In this document: one piece after another, positions 11,320 to 20,421 of the stretch
Position numbering within the stretch: the first letter of the stretch is position 1
Layout: every line of letters starts with the position of its first letter
Assembly (NCBI RefSeq): GCF_014822185.1
Contig: NZ_QVLR01000024.1
Location: 21,351-85,350 of the forward strand
Origin: Azoarcus sp. Aa7
Lineage (GTDB): Bacteria; Pseudomonadota; Gammaproteobacteria; Burkholderiales; Rhodocyclaceae
DNA length: 64,000 nt
Reading direction: 5' to 3'
The notes under the pieces: model-generated
Told to the model about the DNA's origin: nothing
Database searches by the model: none
What the model saw: the letters and a program-made list of their open reading frames with translations, nothing else
Translations under genes and position numbers: made by a program

Positions 11320-12084
11320 GAAGACGGGCTTGCGCTTCTCGACGAAGGCGGCCATGCCTTCCTTCTGGTCTTCCAGGCCGAAGGCCGAATGGAAGGTGCG
11401 GCGTTCGAACAGCAGGCCTTCGCTGAGGCTGCTTTCGAACGCGCGGTTGACCGATTCCTTGATCATCATGACGACCGGCAGCGAGAAGCCGGCGATGACC
11501 GTGGCGGCCTCGATCGCCTCATCGACGAGGCGGTCGGCCGGAACAATGCGGGCAACCAGGCCGGCACGTTCGGCCTCGGCGGCGTCCATCATGCGGGAGG
11601 TGAGGCACATGTCCATCGCCTTCGCCTTGCCGATCGCGCGCGGCAGGCGCTGGGTGCCGCCGGCGCCGGGCAGGACGCCCAGCTTGACCTCGGGCTGGCC
11701 GAATTTCGCGGTGTCGGCGGCGAAGATCATGTCGCACATCATCGCCAGTTCGCATCCGCCGCCCAGCGCGAAGCCGCCGACCGCCGCGATGATCGGCTTG
11801 CGGCAGCTCTTCAGGCGTTCCCAGTTGCGCGTGATGTAGTCGCCCTTGTAGGCGTCCATGTGCGAGTAGTTCGCCATCGCGCCGATGTCCGCGCCTGCGG
11901 CGAACGCCTTTTCCGAGCCGGTGATGACGATCGCGCCGATGTCCTCGTCCTTCTCGAAGCCGTCGAGCGCGTAGCCGACTTCATCGATCAGCTGGTCGTT
12001 GAGGGCGTTCATGGCCTTCGGACGATTGAGCGTGATCAGTCCGACCCGTCCGCGCGTTTCGACGATGATGTTGCTGTACTCCAT
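11308..12084 (-). CDS. Enoyl-CoA hydratase (crotonase family)
   Basis: This enzyme hydrates 2-enoyl-CoA in beta-oxidation or in supply of 3-hydroxyacyl-CoA. The 258-residue protein has the crotonase oxyanion-hole segment [11 protein letters not shown] and both catalytic glutamates, in [11 protein letters not shown] and [20 protein letters not shown] follows. It is close to short-chain enoyl-CoA hydratases (PaaF/FadB-type). Its neighbourhood with a phasin gene may link it to polyhydroxybutyrate metabolism, but the exact substrate cannot be read from the sequence. It starts 30 bases after the lptA stop on the same strand. Confidence 0.93.
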   Translation of the reverse strand: MEYSNIIVETRGRVGLITLNRPKAMNALNDQLIDEVGYALDGFEKDEDIGAIVITGSEKAFAAGADIGAMANYSHMDAYKGDYITRNWERLKSCRKPIIAAVGGFALGGGCELAMMCDMIFAADTAKFGQPEVKLGVLPGAGGTQRLPRAIGKAKAMDMCLTSRMMDAAEAERAGLVARIVPADRLVDEAIEAATVIAGFSLPVVMMIKESVNRAFESSLSEGLLFERRTFHSAFGLEDQKEGMAAFVEKRKPVFKHR

Positions 12085-12113
12085 GCAGTCTCCTCCGTAG
12101 CAGGGTGAAGCGG

Positions 12114-12662
12114 TCAGTTGGTCTTCTCGGTGCCGGAATTCTTGGGCTGGATCACCGCGCGCACGCGCCCGTCGCCGGCAGCGCGCGTCTCGGTCTTGCC
12201 GGGCTGGTTGGTGACCAGATAGTTCTCGCTCAGCGAGTCGTACTCGATGTAGTGGCCGCGCACTTCGTCGGCGCCGGACTTCACATGGGCCTGGTTGAAC
12301 AGGCGGGCCCGTTCGGCGCGGCTGTCGTATTCAATGCGCTCGGCCTCGCCTTCGACGTACTCGCTGCTGCCTTCGCGCTTCTGGCGGAAGGTCGCGAGCC
12401 GCTTCTCGCTGCCGGTCGCGACGCCGGACTGGAAGCCGTCGGGCCCCTGGGTCACGACCAGCTTTGCGCCCTTGATCACGAGGGTGCCCTGGGTCAGGAC
12501 GACATCGCCTTCGAAGACGTGGACCTTGTTGCGGTCGTCGACGGTGACGCGGTTGGCCTCGATGTTGACGGGCTGGTCGCGGTCGGCGCGTTCGGCGAGC
12601 GCGGGTTGCGACAACAGGCCGAGAGCGAGCGCGAGCGCGGCGGGAAGGGAAGTGCGCATCAT
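12114..12662 (-). CDS. lptA: Lipopolysaccharide transport periplasmic protein LptA
   Basis: This protein forms the periplasmic bridge that carries lipopolysaccharide from LptBFGC to LptDE. It has 182 residues with a signal peptide ending ALAERADRD, then the OstA-fold opening [29 protein letters not shown]. It overlaps lptC by four bases, so the pair is coupled. The lptB-rpoN genes that usually follow are missing here; an enoyl-CoA hydratase gene lies downstream instead. Confidence 0.93.
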   Translation of the reverse strand: MMRTSLPAALALALGLLSQPALAERADRDQPVNIEANRVTVDDRNKVHVFEGDVVLTQGTLVIKGAKLVVTQGPDGFQSGVATGSEKRLATFRQKREGSSEYVEGEAERIEYDSRAERARLFNQAHVKSGADEVRGHYIEYDSLSENYLVTNQPGKTETRAAGDGRVRAVIQPKNSGTEKTN

Positions 12663-13240
12663 GGTGAGTTCCGGTTGGTGCGCGGGATATGCACGCGCGC
12701 GTTGCCGATGAGTTCCAGGGTGCCGAAGAGGTTGTCGGACTTCATCCCGTTCGCGTGCGCCGTGCTGGCGCCCTGGGTGATTGCGACCGGGTCGGACGTC
12801 GCGGCACGTTCCTCGTCGGGCCAGATCGTGAGCGACGCGGACGCGAGAGTCATTTCGGGGCTGCCTTCGGCCGCATCGCGCAGCGCGCGCACGTCGCCGG
12901 CCAGGCGCACTTCGTCGCCCTGGCGGAGCACTTCGCCCTGTTCCGAGCTGAGGTGCAGTCGGCGCCCGTCGACCTCGTAGCGCAGGCGGGGGCGCTCGAG
13001 CGCCGTGGCATCCGTTCGCGGGTGGTGCGTGATCTTGTCAGCCAGCAGTTCGTAGTGCTGGCGACCGTCATGGTCGAAGGCGATCAGGCGTGTGCGCTCT
13101 GCGACGAAATCCGGCTCCTGGCGCGTCTGCGCCGGCGGGCGGGCCTCGTCGTCGGTGGTGACCCGCTCCAGCCAGAGCGACGCGCCGGCAACGATGATCA
13201 GGCCGGCGAGGGGATAGAGTTGCTGGATGGACGGTTTCAC
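12659..13240 (-). CDS. lptC: Lipopolysaccharide export protein LptC
   Basis: This bitopic inner-membrane protein receives lipopolysaccharide from LptBFG and hands it to LptA. The 193-residue protein has one N-terminal membrane helix (about residues 8-24), then a periplasmic OstA-like domain with FVAERTRLIAFDHDGRQHYELLADKI. It sits between kdsD and lptA; the kdsC gene that commonly separates kdsD from lptC is not present (55-base gap only). Confidence 0.9.
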   Translation of the reverse strand: MKPSIQQLYPLAGLIIVAGASLWLERVTTDDEARPPAQTRQEPDFVAERTRLIAFDHDGRQHYELLADKITHHPRTDATALERPRLRYEVDGRRLHLSSEQGEVLRQGDEVRLAGDVRALRDAAEGSPEMTLASASLTIWPDEERAATSDPVAITQGASTAHANGMKSDNLFGTLELIGNARVHIPRTNRNSP

Positions 13241-13295
13241 GGCCGGGCGTCAGACGGTGCAGGTCGTGCGCACGCAGGCGGGCAGGGGGCGCGCA

Positions 13296-14291
13296 TCAGA
13301 TCACCTTCGCCAGCATCAGGTCATGGGTCGTCAACGCCCCGGCGAGAGTGCCGTGACGATCCACCACCAGGAGTTGATTGATGCGTTGCCGTTCCATCAC
13401 CTCCGCGGCAGCCGCCGCGAGCGCGTCCGGGTCGATGCTGCGCGGGTTGCGCGTCATCACCTCGGCGATCGTGGCGCTGCGCGCGTCGCAGCCGCGTTCC
13501 AGCGCCCGGCGCAGGTCGCCGTCGGTGAAGATGCCGATCGGGCGGCCATCGGCGCCGACCACCGCGGTCATGCCCATGCCGCCGCGCGACATCTCGATCA
13601 GTGCAGCCATCATCGAGGCGTCTTCGGATACCTGCGGCACGCCCTCGCTCGGGCGCATCACGTCGCCGACGTGCGTCAGCAGGCGGCGGCCCAGGCTGCC
13701 GCCCGGATGCGAGCGCGCGAAATCGTCCGCGCCGAAGCCGCGCGCGTCGAGCAGCGCCACCGCAAGGGCGTCGCCGAGCGCGAGCGCGGCGGTCGTGCTC
13801 GCCGTCGGGGCGAGGTTCAGCGGGCAGGCCTCCTCGGCCACGGCGGCATCCAGATGCACGTCGGCCTCGCGCGCGAGCGGCGATTCCGGCTTGCCGGTGA
13901 TCGAGATGAGCTTGGCGCCCTGGCGCTTGACCAGCGGCACGATGGTGAGCACTTCCTCGCTCGCGCCCGAATTCGACAACGCGATCACGATGTCTTCGGG
14001 CGTGATCATCCCGAGGTCGCCGTGGGCGGCTTCCGCCGCATGCACGAAATAGGCCGGGGTGCCGGTGCTGGCCAGGGTGGCCGCGAGCTTGCGTCCGATG
14101 TGGCCCGACTTGCCGATGCCGGTGACGATGACGCGCCCGCTGCGCTGCAGGATCAGGTCCACCGCCTGTTCGAATTCTGTGCCGAGACGGTCCGCAAGGG
14201 CGACGACGGCATCGGCCTCGATGCGCAGCACGCGCCGCGCGAGGGAGATGGCGCCGGCTTCGCGCGCGGATCTGGGCTGGGCTGGGTTCAT
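13296..14291 (-). CDS. kdsD: Arabinose-5-phosphate isomerase
   Basis: It converts ribulose 5-phosphate to arabinose 5-phosphate, the first step of KDO synthesis. The 331-residue protein has an N-terminal SIS sugar-isomerase domain (RVIVTGIGKSGHIGRKLAAT, then the catalytic-region ALSNSGASEE) and a C-terminal tandem CBS pair (about residues 215-325). Length matches KdsD/KpsF. It is divergent from the antiporter gene at 14434, sharing a 142-base control region, and begins the kdsD-lptC-lptA set. Confidence 0.95.
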   Translation of the reverse strand: MNPAQPRSAREAGAISLARRVLRIEADAVVALADRLGTEFEQAVDLILQRSGRVIVTGIGKSGHIGRKLAATLASTGTPAYFVHAAEAAHGDLGMITPEDIVIALSNSGASEEVLTIVPLVKRQGAKLISITGKPESPLAREADVHLDAAVAEEACPLNLAPTASTTAALALGDALAVALLDARGFGADDFARSHPGGSLGRRLLTHVGDVMRPSEGVPQVSEDASMMAALIEMSRGGMGMTAVVGADGRPIGIFTDGDLRRALERGCDARSATIAEVMTRNPRSIDPDALAAAAAEVMERQRINQLLVVDRHGTLAGALTTHDLMLAKVI

Positions 14292-14343
14292 GACGTTCGG
14301 AGCGGTTACACTTTTCTTTTATAGATGGCGCTGCGCGACATGA

Positions 14344-14363
14344 GTCGTCGATAATCGGACGAC
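14344..14363. promoter_or_regulatory. Imperfect palindrome in the kdsD/antiporter divergent region
   Basis: GTCGTCGAT and ATCGGACGAC form inverted arms around one A, with a single inserted G in the right arm. It lies midway in the 142-base gap between the divergent kdsD and antiporter genes. A regulator site is possible. No clear promoter consensus could be assigned next to it. Confidence 0.25.
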
Positions 14364-14433
14364 GCTGCAGCGCACCAAGACGGACGAGTATACCCGAACC
14401 GTCCGCCGAACCCGATGCACAACGCGGAGCCCC

Positions 14434-16404
14434 ATGCCCAATACCCTGGAGTTGGTTCTCCTCCTGCTGGCCGCGGCGGTCGTCACGGTTGCGATCTTTC
14501 GCAGCCTCAACCTGCCGCCCGTGCTCGGTTACCTGCTCGTCGGCGCGGCGGTGGGGCCGCACGCGCTGAAGCTGGTGCCGGCCTCGGACGGTGCGAGCCA
14601 TCTCGCCGAGTTCGGCGTCGTGTTCCTGATGTTCTCGATCGGACTCGAATTTTCGCTGCCGCGCCTGCTGGCGATGAAACGGACGGTGTTCGGGCTCGGT
14701 TCTGCCCAGGTGCTCGGATGTATCGCGCTGGTGATGTCGGTGGGGTACCTCTTCGGTCTCGGCTGGGGGGCGGGTCTCGCCCTGGGCAGCACGCTGGCGA
14801 TGTCGTCGACCGCGATCCTGTCCAAGCTTCTTTCCGACCGGATGGAACTCGACAGCAAGCATGGACGCGAGACCATGGGTGTGCTGCTGTTCCAGGACAT
14901 CGCCGTCGTGCCCCTGCTGATCCTGATCCCGGCGCTGTCGCAGCCGGCCGAGGCGCTGGCGGAAACGCTGGGGATCGCGGCGCTGAAGGCCGTCGTTCTG
15001 CTGGTCCTGGTGCTCGGTTTCGGTCAGCGGCTGATGCGCGTCTGGTTCACCATCGTCGCACGGCGCCGCTCGGGCGAACTTTTCATGCTCAATGTGCTGC
15101 TGATCACGCTGGGGCTGGCGTGGCTCTCGCAACTGGTCGGCCTGTCGCTGGCTCTTGGCGCTTTTCTCGCCGGCATGCTGATTTCCGAGACCGAGTTCCG
15201 CTACCAGGTCGAGGAGGACATCAAGCCTTTCCGCGACGTGTTGCTGGGGCTGTTCTTTGTCACGGTCGGGATGTTCCTCGACGTCCATGTGATCGCGAGC
15301 CACCTGTTCGCGGTGCTGGGCATGGTCGCGGCGCTGCTGGTCGTGAAGTGCGCGATCGTGTTCGCCGCCTCGCGCGCCTTCGGCTCCTCCGCCGGGACGG
15401 CGCTGCGTACCGGCTTGTGGTTGTGCGCGGGCGGCGAGTTCGGCTTCGTGCTGGTGTCGCAGATCGACGGCCTCGGCCTGATGCCGCCCGCGCTGCTGCA
15501 GACCACGGTCGCCGCGTTGGTCGTGTCGATGCTGCTTGCGCCGCTGGTGGTGCAGGCGAGCGACCGGATCGTGCTGCGCTTCGTGGCGTCCGAATGGCTG
15601 CTGCGCTCGATGGAGCTGACCCGCGTCGCGGCGCAGTCGATGAACACCAGCAAGCACATCATCATCTGCGGCTACGGGCGCAGCGGGCAGTACATGGCGC
15701 GCTTCCTCGAGCAGGAGGATGTCAGCTACGTCGCGCTGGATCTCGACCCCGAGCGCGTGCGCGAGGCTGCGGCGGCCGGCGACACGGTGGTCTACGGCGA
15801 CGCGTCGCGCCACGAGACGCTGATGGCTGCCGGCATCATGCGCGCGAGCGCGCTGGTGATCTCCTTCGGCGAGGTCGAGGCGGCGCTGCGCGTGCTGCAT
15901 CGCGCGCTCGCGCTGCGGCCGGACCTGCCCGTCGTCACGCGGGCCGCCGACGAGAAGGACATGGACCGCCTGTCGCAGGGCGGCGCCGCCGAAGTCGTGC
16001 CGGAGGCGTTCGAGGGCAGCATCATGCTCGCGTCGCACGCCCTCGCGCTCATCGGCGTGCCGCTCAATCGCGTCGTGCGGCGCATCCGCGACGTGCGCAA
16101 CCAGCGCTACGCGCTCATGCGCGGCTTCTTCCATGGCACTTCCGACGCGGCCGATGGTCCGGAGTCGCGCCAGGTGCGGCTGCACCCGGTGACGCTGCCG
16201 GCTGGCGCGCACGCGGTCGGTCGCACCCTGGGGGCGATGGCGCTCGACGAGTTCGGCGTGACCGTGTCGGCCGTGCGCCGACGCAACATCCGCGGCCTCG
16301 CGCCGAGTGCGGAAACGCTGATGCAGGCGGGCGATGTCGTCGTCCTGATGGGCGTGCCCGCCGACCTCGAGCAGGCCGAAGGGCGGCTGCTGCGGGGGAG
16401 GTGA
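14434..16404 (+). CDS. CPA2-family cation:proton antiporter with RCK domain (KefB/YbaL type)
   Basis: An inner-membrane monovalent-cation/proton antiporter of 656 residues. About 12 hydrophobic segments fill residues 1-385, with family motifs NLPPVLGYLLVGAAVGPH and FSIGLEFSLPRL. A TrkA-N nucleotide-binding domain follows (IIICGYGRSGQYMARFLE, about 405-525), then a TrkA-C domain. Kef proteins export potassium in response to electrophiles and YbaL is a close paralogue; no kefF/kefG partner is adjacent, so the exact substrate is open. An alternative in-frame start upstream is not supported. Confidence 0.88.
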   Translation: MPNTLELVLLLLAAAVVTVAIFRSLNLPPVLGYLLVGAAVGPHALKLVPASDGASHLAEFGVVFLMFSIGLEFSLPRLLAMKRTVFGLGSAQVLGCIALVMSVGYLFGLGWGAGLALGSTLAMSSTAILSKLLSDRMELDSKHGRETMGVLLFQDIAVVPLLILIPALSQPAEALAETLGIAALKAVVLLVLVLGFGQRLMRVWFTIVARRRSGELFMLNVLLITLGLAWLSQLVGLSLALGAFLAGMLISETEFRYQVEEDIKPFRDVLLGLFFVTVGMFLDVHVIASHLFAVLGMVAALLVVKCAIVFAASRAFGSSAGTALRTGLWLCAGGEFGFVLVSQIDGLGLMPPALLQTTVAALVVSMLLAPLVVQASDRIVLRFVASEWLLRSMELTRVAAQSMNTSKHIIICGYGRSGQYMARFLEQEDVSYVALDLDPERVREAAAAGDTVVYGDASRHETLMAAGIMRASALVISFGEVEAALRVLHRALALRPDLPVVTRAADEKDMDRLSQGGAAEVVPEAFEGSIMLASHALALIGVPLNRVVRRIRDVRNQRYALMRGFFHGTSDAADGPESRQVRLHPVTLPAGAHAVGRTLGAMALDEFGVTVSAVRRRNIRGLAPSAETLMQAGDVVVLMGVPADLEQAEGRLLRGR

Positions 16405-16564
16405 GTCGTTGCTTCCGCGATGCCGGTGTTCGCCCTCCTCGATGTGTCGTGGAGCGCAACAGTGTGTTCGTGTATTCGTTCCGCATCGGGACGGTGCTGA
16501 TCGCTGCCGCTCTTGCGCTGTCTGCTAGACTAACGGGTTTTGAAGATCCCCGAGGGGCGTCGAC

Positions 16565-17383
16565 TTGGTTTCCGAAACCGACAATCTGCTGGTGAGCCTG
16601 AAGGATGTCCGCTTCGCCTATGGCGAGCGCGAGATCCTGCGCGGCGTCAACCTGAAGGTGCCGCGGGGCAAGGTCGTTGCGATCATGGGCGGCAGCGGTT
16701 GCGGCAAGACCACGCTGTTGCGCCTGATCGGCGGGCAGCTGCGTGCGACGGCCGGTACCGTCGAAGTCGCCGGCCGCAATGTCTCGTCCCTGAATACCGC
16801 CGAGCTCTACGAGATGCGCCGGCGCATGGGCATGCTGTTCCAGTTCGGGGCGTTATTCACCGACATGTCGGTGTTCGACAACGTCGCTTTCCCCTTGCGC
16901 GAACACACCGATCTGCCGTTCGGCCTGATCCGCGACATGGTGCTGATGAAACTCAACGCGGTCGGGCTGCGCGGCGCGGCGGACCTCATGCCCGCCGAGC
17001 TGTCGGGCGGCATGGCGCGCCGCGTCGCGCTGGCGCGGGCGATCGCGCTCGATCCGATGCTGATCATGTACGACGAGCCCTTCGCCGGCCTCGACCCGAT
17101 CTCGCTCGGCGTCATCGGCCAGCTGATCCGCAAGCTCAACGACGCGCTCGGTGCGACGACGATCATGGTGACTCACGACATCATGGAGTCGCTGCAGATC
17201 GTCGATTACATCTATTTCGTCTCCGAAGGCGGCATCGTCGCGGAAGGCACGCCCGACGAGCTGCGCGCCTCCAAGGATCCCTGGGTGTACCAGTTCATCC
17301 ACGCCGAGCCCGACGGCCCCGTGCCTTTCCACTACCCGGCCGAAGCGCTGGACGAGAGCCTCATCGGCGGGAGTGCCGCATGA
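16565..17383 (+). CDS. mlaF: Phospholipid-transport ABC ATPase MlaF
   Basis: This is the ATPase of the MlaFEDB complex, which moves phospholipids between the inner membrane and the periplasmic carrier MlaC. It has 272 residues with Walker A GGSGCGKTT, signature LSGGMARRVALARA, and Walker B LIMYDEPFAGLDP. The start is a rare TTG at 16565, supported by GAGGGG (16552-16557) about eight bases upstream and by family sequence beginning shortly after. The gene overlaps mlaE by four bases. Confidence 0.94.
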   Translation: MVSETDNLLVSLKDVRFAYGEREILRGVNLKVPRGKVVAIMGGSGCGKTTLLRLIGGQLRATAGTVEVAGRNVSSLNTAELYEMRRRMGMLFQFGALFTDMSVFDNVAFPLREHTDLPFGLIRDMVLMKLNAVGLRGAADLMPAELSGGMARRVALARAIALDPMLIMYDEPFAGLDPISLGVIGQLIRKLNDALGATTIMVTHDIMESLQIVDYIYFVSEGGIVAEGTPDELRASKDPWVYQFIHAEPDGPVPFHYPAEALDESLIGGSAA

Positions 17384-18174
17384 ACGGCCTCCTGAATTTC
17401 ATCCGCCGCCTCGGCGCGACGGCGGTCGAAGGCGTGTGGCGCATCGGTTTCGCTGCGCGCTTCTTCGTGCTGCTGCTGCGCCATTCGGGGCAATCGCTGA
17501 CGCGCATCCACCTGACGGTGCGCGAGATCTACTTCAGCGGCGTGCTCTCGCTGCTGATCATCATGGTATCGGGCCTGTTTGTCGGCATGGTGCTGGGCCT
17601 GCAGGGCTACGAGACACTGCAGCGCTACGGCTCGGGCGACGCGCTCGGCGTGCTCGTGTCGCTGTCGCTGACGCGCGAGCTCGGTCCGGTCGTCGCCGGT
17701 CTCCTCTTCGCCAGCCGCGCCGGCCTCGCCGTGACGGCCGAGATCGGCCTGATGAAGACCACCGAGCAACTCGACGCGATGGACATGATGGCAGTCAACC
17801 CCATCGCCCGCGTCGTCGCGCCGCGTTTCTGGGGCGGCGTGATCTCGATGCCGCTGCTGGCGGCGCTATTCTCCGCGATGGGCGTTTTGGGCGGCTGGCT
17901 GATCGGCGTCGTGTTCATCGGCGTCGATAACGGCGCGTTCTGGTCGCAGATGCAGGCGGCCGTGGACTTCCGTTTCGACATCATGAACGGCGTGATCAAG
18001 AGCTTCGTCTTCGGCGCCACGGTCGCGCTGATCGCCGTGTTCGAGGGCTACGACTGCACGCCGACCGCCGAGGGGCTGTCGCGTGCGATCACCCGCACCG
18101 TCGTGACCTCCGCGCTGGCGATCCTGGCGCTCGATTTCGTGCTTACATCTCTTATGTTCCGAGGGCAGTCATGA
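17380..18174 (+). CDS. mlaE: Phospholipid-transport permease MlaE
   Basis: This is the membrane permease of the Mla ABC transporter. The 264-residue protein has about five to six hydrophobic segments. The conserved MlaE/Ttg2B features SLTRELGPVVAGLLFASRAG, AEIGLMKTTEQLDAMDMMAVNP and a C-terminal CTPTAEGLSRAITRTVV are present. The ATG at 17380 overlaps the mlaF stop, and its own stop overlaps the mlaD start, so mlaFED are translationally chained. Confidence 0.95.
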   Translation: MNGLLNFIRRLGATAVEGVWRIGFAARFFVLLLRHSGQSLTRIHLTVREIYFSGVLSLLIIMVSGLFVGMVLGLQGYETLQRYGSGDALGVLVSLSLTRELGPVVAGLLFASRAGLAVTAEIGLMKTTEQLDAMDMMAVNPIARVVAPRFWGGVISMPLLAALFSAMGVLGGWLIGVVFIGVDNGAFWSQMQAAVDFRFDIMNGVIKSFVFGATVALIAVFEGYDCTPTAEGLSRAITRTVVTSALAILALDFVLTSLMFRGQS

Positions 18175-18644
18175 GGCGTACAACGCTCGACCTGTGGGTC
18201 GGTTTCTTCGTCATCATCGGCATGGCCGCGCTGATATTCCTCGCGTTCAAGGTCGGCAACCTGGGCGCGTCGAACGGCGGGGAAACCTACGTCGTGAACG
18301 GGCAGTTCGACAACATCGGCGGCCTGAAGGTGAGGGCGCCGGTCAAGAGCGCTGGCGTGGTCGTGGGGCGGGTCAAGGAGATCCGCTTCGATCCCAAGAC
18401 CTATCGCGCCGTCGTCTCCCTGTCGCTCGACGCGAGTTACCAGTTCCCGCGCGACACGATCGCGACCATCCTGACCTCCGGCCTGCTCGGCGAGCAGTAC
18501 GTCGGGCTCGAGCCGGGTGGCGACGAGGCGATGCTGCAGACGGGCGACGCGCTGCAGATCACGCAGTCGGCCGTCGTCCTGGAGAAGCTCATCGGCCAGT
18601 TCATGTTCGACAAGGCCGCCGAAGGGTCGGCGCCGGCGAACTGA
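18171..18644 (+). CDS. mlaD: Phospholipid-binding MCE protein MlaD
   Basis: A 157-residue bitopic inner-membrane protein forming the hexameric periplasmic lipid channel of the Mla complex. It has one N-terminal helix (about residues 8-27), then a single MCE domain (YVVNGQFDNIGGLKVRAPVKSAGVVVG; the pattern is split across residues 43-69) with SGLLGEQYVGLEPGG. It is followed by mlaA instead of directly by mlaC, the arrangement seen in betaproteobacteria. Confidence 0.94.
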   Translation: MRRTTLDLWVGFFVIIGMAALIFLAFKVGNLGASNGGETYVVNGQFDNIGGLKVRAPVKSAGVVVGRVKEIRFDPKTYRAVVSLSLDASYQFPRDTIATILTSGLLGEQYVGLEPGGDEAMLQTGDALQITQSAVVLEKLIGQFMFDKAAEGSAPAN

Positions 18645-18672
18645 TCCGGTTGCGCGCGATCTGAATCTCAAA

Positions 18673-19449
18673 ATGAAAAAAACTACGTCCCCCAAAATCG
18701 TCAAGGCACTCGCCATCGCGTCCGCCTGCTTCGCGCTGGCCGGTTGCACGGCGCGCGTCGCCAATCCGGACGATCCGCTCGAAAGCTACAACCGCGCAAT
18801 GTTCACCTTCAACGAGAAGGTGGATCAGGCCGCGATCCAGCCCGTTGCCAAGGCCTACGACAAGGTCACGCCGCTGCCGCTGCGTACCGGCGTCGGCAAC
18901 TTCTTCGGCAACGTCGGTGACGTGTGGATCGGCGGCAACAACCTGTTGCAGGGCAAATTCGCGGATGGCCTGAACGACCTGCTACGCTTCGCGATCAACT
19001 CGACGGTCGGCATCCTCGGCTTCTTCGACGTCGCCAGCGAGCTTGAACTGCCCAAGCACGACGAGGATTTCGGTCAGACCCTGGGCTGGTGGGGCGTGGG
19101 CGAAGGGGCGTATTTCGTCGTGCCGTTCTTCGGTCCGCGCACCGTCCGCGACGCGGCGGTCCTGCCGATCGACCTGTACGGCGACAACGTGTGGGGCATC
19201 AAGGACGTCCCGACACGCAACAGCCTCACGGCGCTGCGTCTCGTGCATGCGCGCGCCAACCTGCTCGGCATCGACAAGACGCTGGAGGAGGGCACGCTGG
19301 ACAAGTATGCCTACGCGCGCGACTTCTATCTGCAGCAGCGCCGCTACCGCGTGTTCGACGGCAATCCGCCGCTCGAGGAGATCGATTTCAACGGTGCCCG
19401 GCGGCAACGGGATGACGCCGATCTGGTTGCGGAAACCGGCGCGCAATAA
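18673..19449 (+). CDS. mlaA: Outer-membrane lipoprotein MlaA (VacJ)
   Basis: This outer-membrane lipoprotein extracts misplaced surface phospholipids and passes them to MlaC. The 258-residue protein has a lipoprotein signal with lipobox LAGC (Cys25), then the VacJ core NPDDPLESYNRAMFTFNE and DFGQTLGWWGVGEGAYFVVP. The frame is open well upstream of 18673, but only the ATG there gives a proper signal peptide. The gap to mlaC is short, consistent with one operon. Confidence 0.95.
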   Translation: MKKTTSPKIVKALAIASACFALAGCTARVANPDDPLESYNRAMFTFNEKVDQAAIQPVAKAYDKVTPLPLRTGVGNFFGNVGDVWIGGNNLLQGKFADGLNDLLRFAINSTVGILGFFDVASELELPKHDEDFGQTLGWWGVGEGAYFVVPFFGPRTVRDAAVLPIDLYGDNVWGIKDVPTRNSLTALRLVHARANLLGIDKTLEEGTLDKYAYARDFYLQQRRYRVFDGNPPLEEIDFNGARRQRDDADLVAETGAQ

Positions 19450-19506
19450 TTTTCTGACGGACAACAGAGACACCCGCATGGTCGCCGGTGTCCCCGAGGA
19501 GTGATG

Positions 19507-20127
19507 ATGAAGAACTTCCTGCTTTCCCTGTGCCTGATGTTCTCGGTGCTGCCGGCGTTCGCCGCTGACGCGCTCAAGGGGCCCGATGCGCTCGTGCGCG
19601 AAGTCAGCGACGACGTCCTGACCATCGTGCGCAAGGACAAGGCGATCCAGTCCGGCGACACGCGCCGCGTGATCGGCCTGGTCGAGGAAAAGGTCCTGCC
19701 GCACTTCAACTTCCGGCGCATGACCATGCTGGCGGTCGGCAAGGACTGGCGCCAGGCCAACCCCGAACAGCAGGGCAAGCTCGTCGAAGCCTTCCGCACC
19801 CTGCTCGTGCGCACCTACTCCAACGCACTGACGCAGTACCGCGATCAGACCATCGGCTACAAGCCCGCCAAGTTCGCCGAGGCCGATACCTCGGTGCGCG
19901 TGCAGACCGAAGTCCGTCAGGCCGGTGCGCAGGCGATCAACATCGACTACACGCTTGAAAAAACGCCCGAGGGTTGGAAAGTCTTCGACGTGGTCGTCGC
20001 CGGCGTCAGCCTCGTGACCAACTATCGCGGCACCTTCGCGCAGGAAATTCGCGCCGGCGGCGTGGATGGATTGATCCGCTCGCTCGAGCAGAAGAACCGC
20101 GACCTCACGGCGCCGGCACATTCATGA
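19507..20127 (+). CDS. mlaC: Phospholipid-binding periplasmic protein MlaC
   Basis: This soluble periplasmic carrier (Ttg2D/toluene-tolerance family) shuttles phospholipid between MlaA and MlaD. It has about 206 residues with a signal peptide ending PAFAADALKG, then family sequence such as VLPHFNFRRMTMLAVGKDWR and GWKVFDVVVAGVSLVTNYR. Three start codons follow each other (GTG 19501, ATG 19504, ATG 19507). The last is preferred because GAGGAG (19496-19501) then has a five-base spacer. It overlaps mlaB by four bases. Confidence 0.93.
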   Translation: MKNFLLSLCLMFSVLPAFAADALKGPDALVREVSDDVLTIVRKDKAIQSGDTRRVIGLVEEKVLPHFNFRRMTMLAVGKDWRQANPEQQGKLVEAFRTLLVRTYSNALTQYRDQTIGYKPAKFAEADTSVRVQTEVRQAGAQAINIDYTLEKTPEGWKVFDVVVAGVSLVTNYRGTFAQEIRAGGVDGLIRSLEQKNRDLTAPAHS

Positions 20128-20408
20128 ACGCTGACGCGGGCAAAGCCCTCGCCATCGAAGGCGAGCTGACGATGGCGACTGCCGCGCAATGGATCGAGCG
20201 CGGCCGCGCACTGGCGCGCGCCGAGGATCTCGTCGTCGACCTGTCCGGCGTCACCGCGGCGGACTCGTCGGCCCTTGCGCTGCTGTTCGACTGGATGCGC
20301 GTCGCCCGCGCAAGCGGGCACCGGGTTGGCCAGACCGGCATGCCGGCCGGGATGCGCAGCCTCGCGACGCTCTACGGTGTCGACGAGCTGTTGCCCGCCG
20401 AAGCCTGA
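20124..20408 (+). CDS. mlaB: STAS-domain protein MlaB
   Basis: This small cytoplasmic STAS-domain subunit binds MlaF and is needed for assembly and activity of the Mla ABC complex. It has 94 residues, with the STAS core LVVDLSGVTAADSSALALLF carrying the conserved Asp-Ser-Ser. The start is the ATG overlapping the mlaC stop. The gene closes the mlaFEDACB set and is followed after 13 bases by an ABC-2 exporter pair. Confidence 0.9.
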   Translation: MNADAGKALAIEGELTMATAAQWIERGRALARAEDLVVDLSGVTAADSSALALLFDWMRVARASGHRVGQTGMPAGMRSLATLYGVDELLPAEA

Positions 20409-20421
20409 GCCGCCGCAGTCG

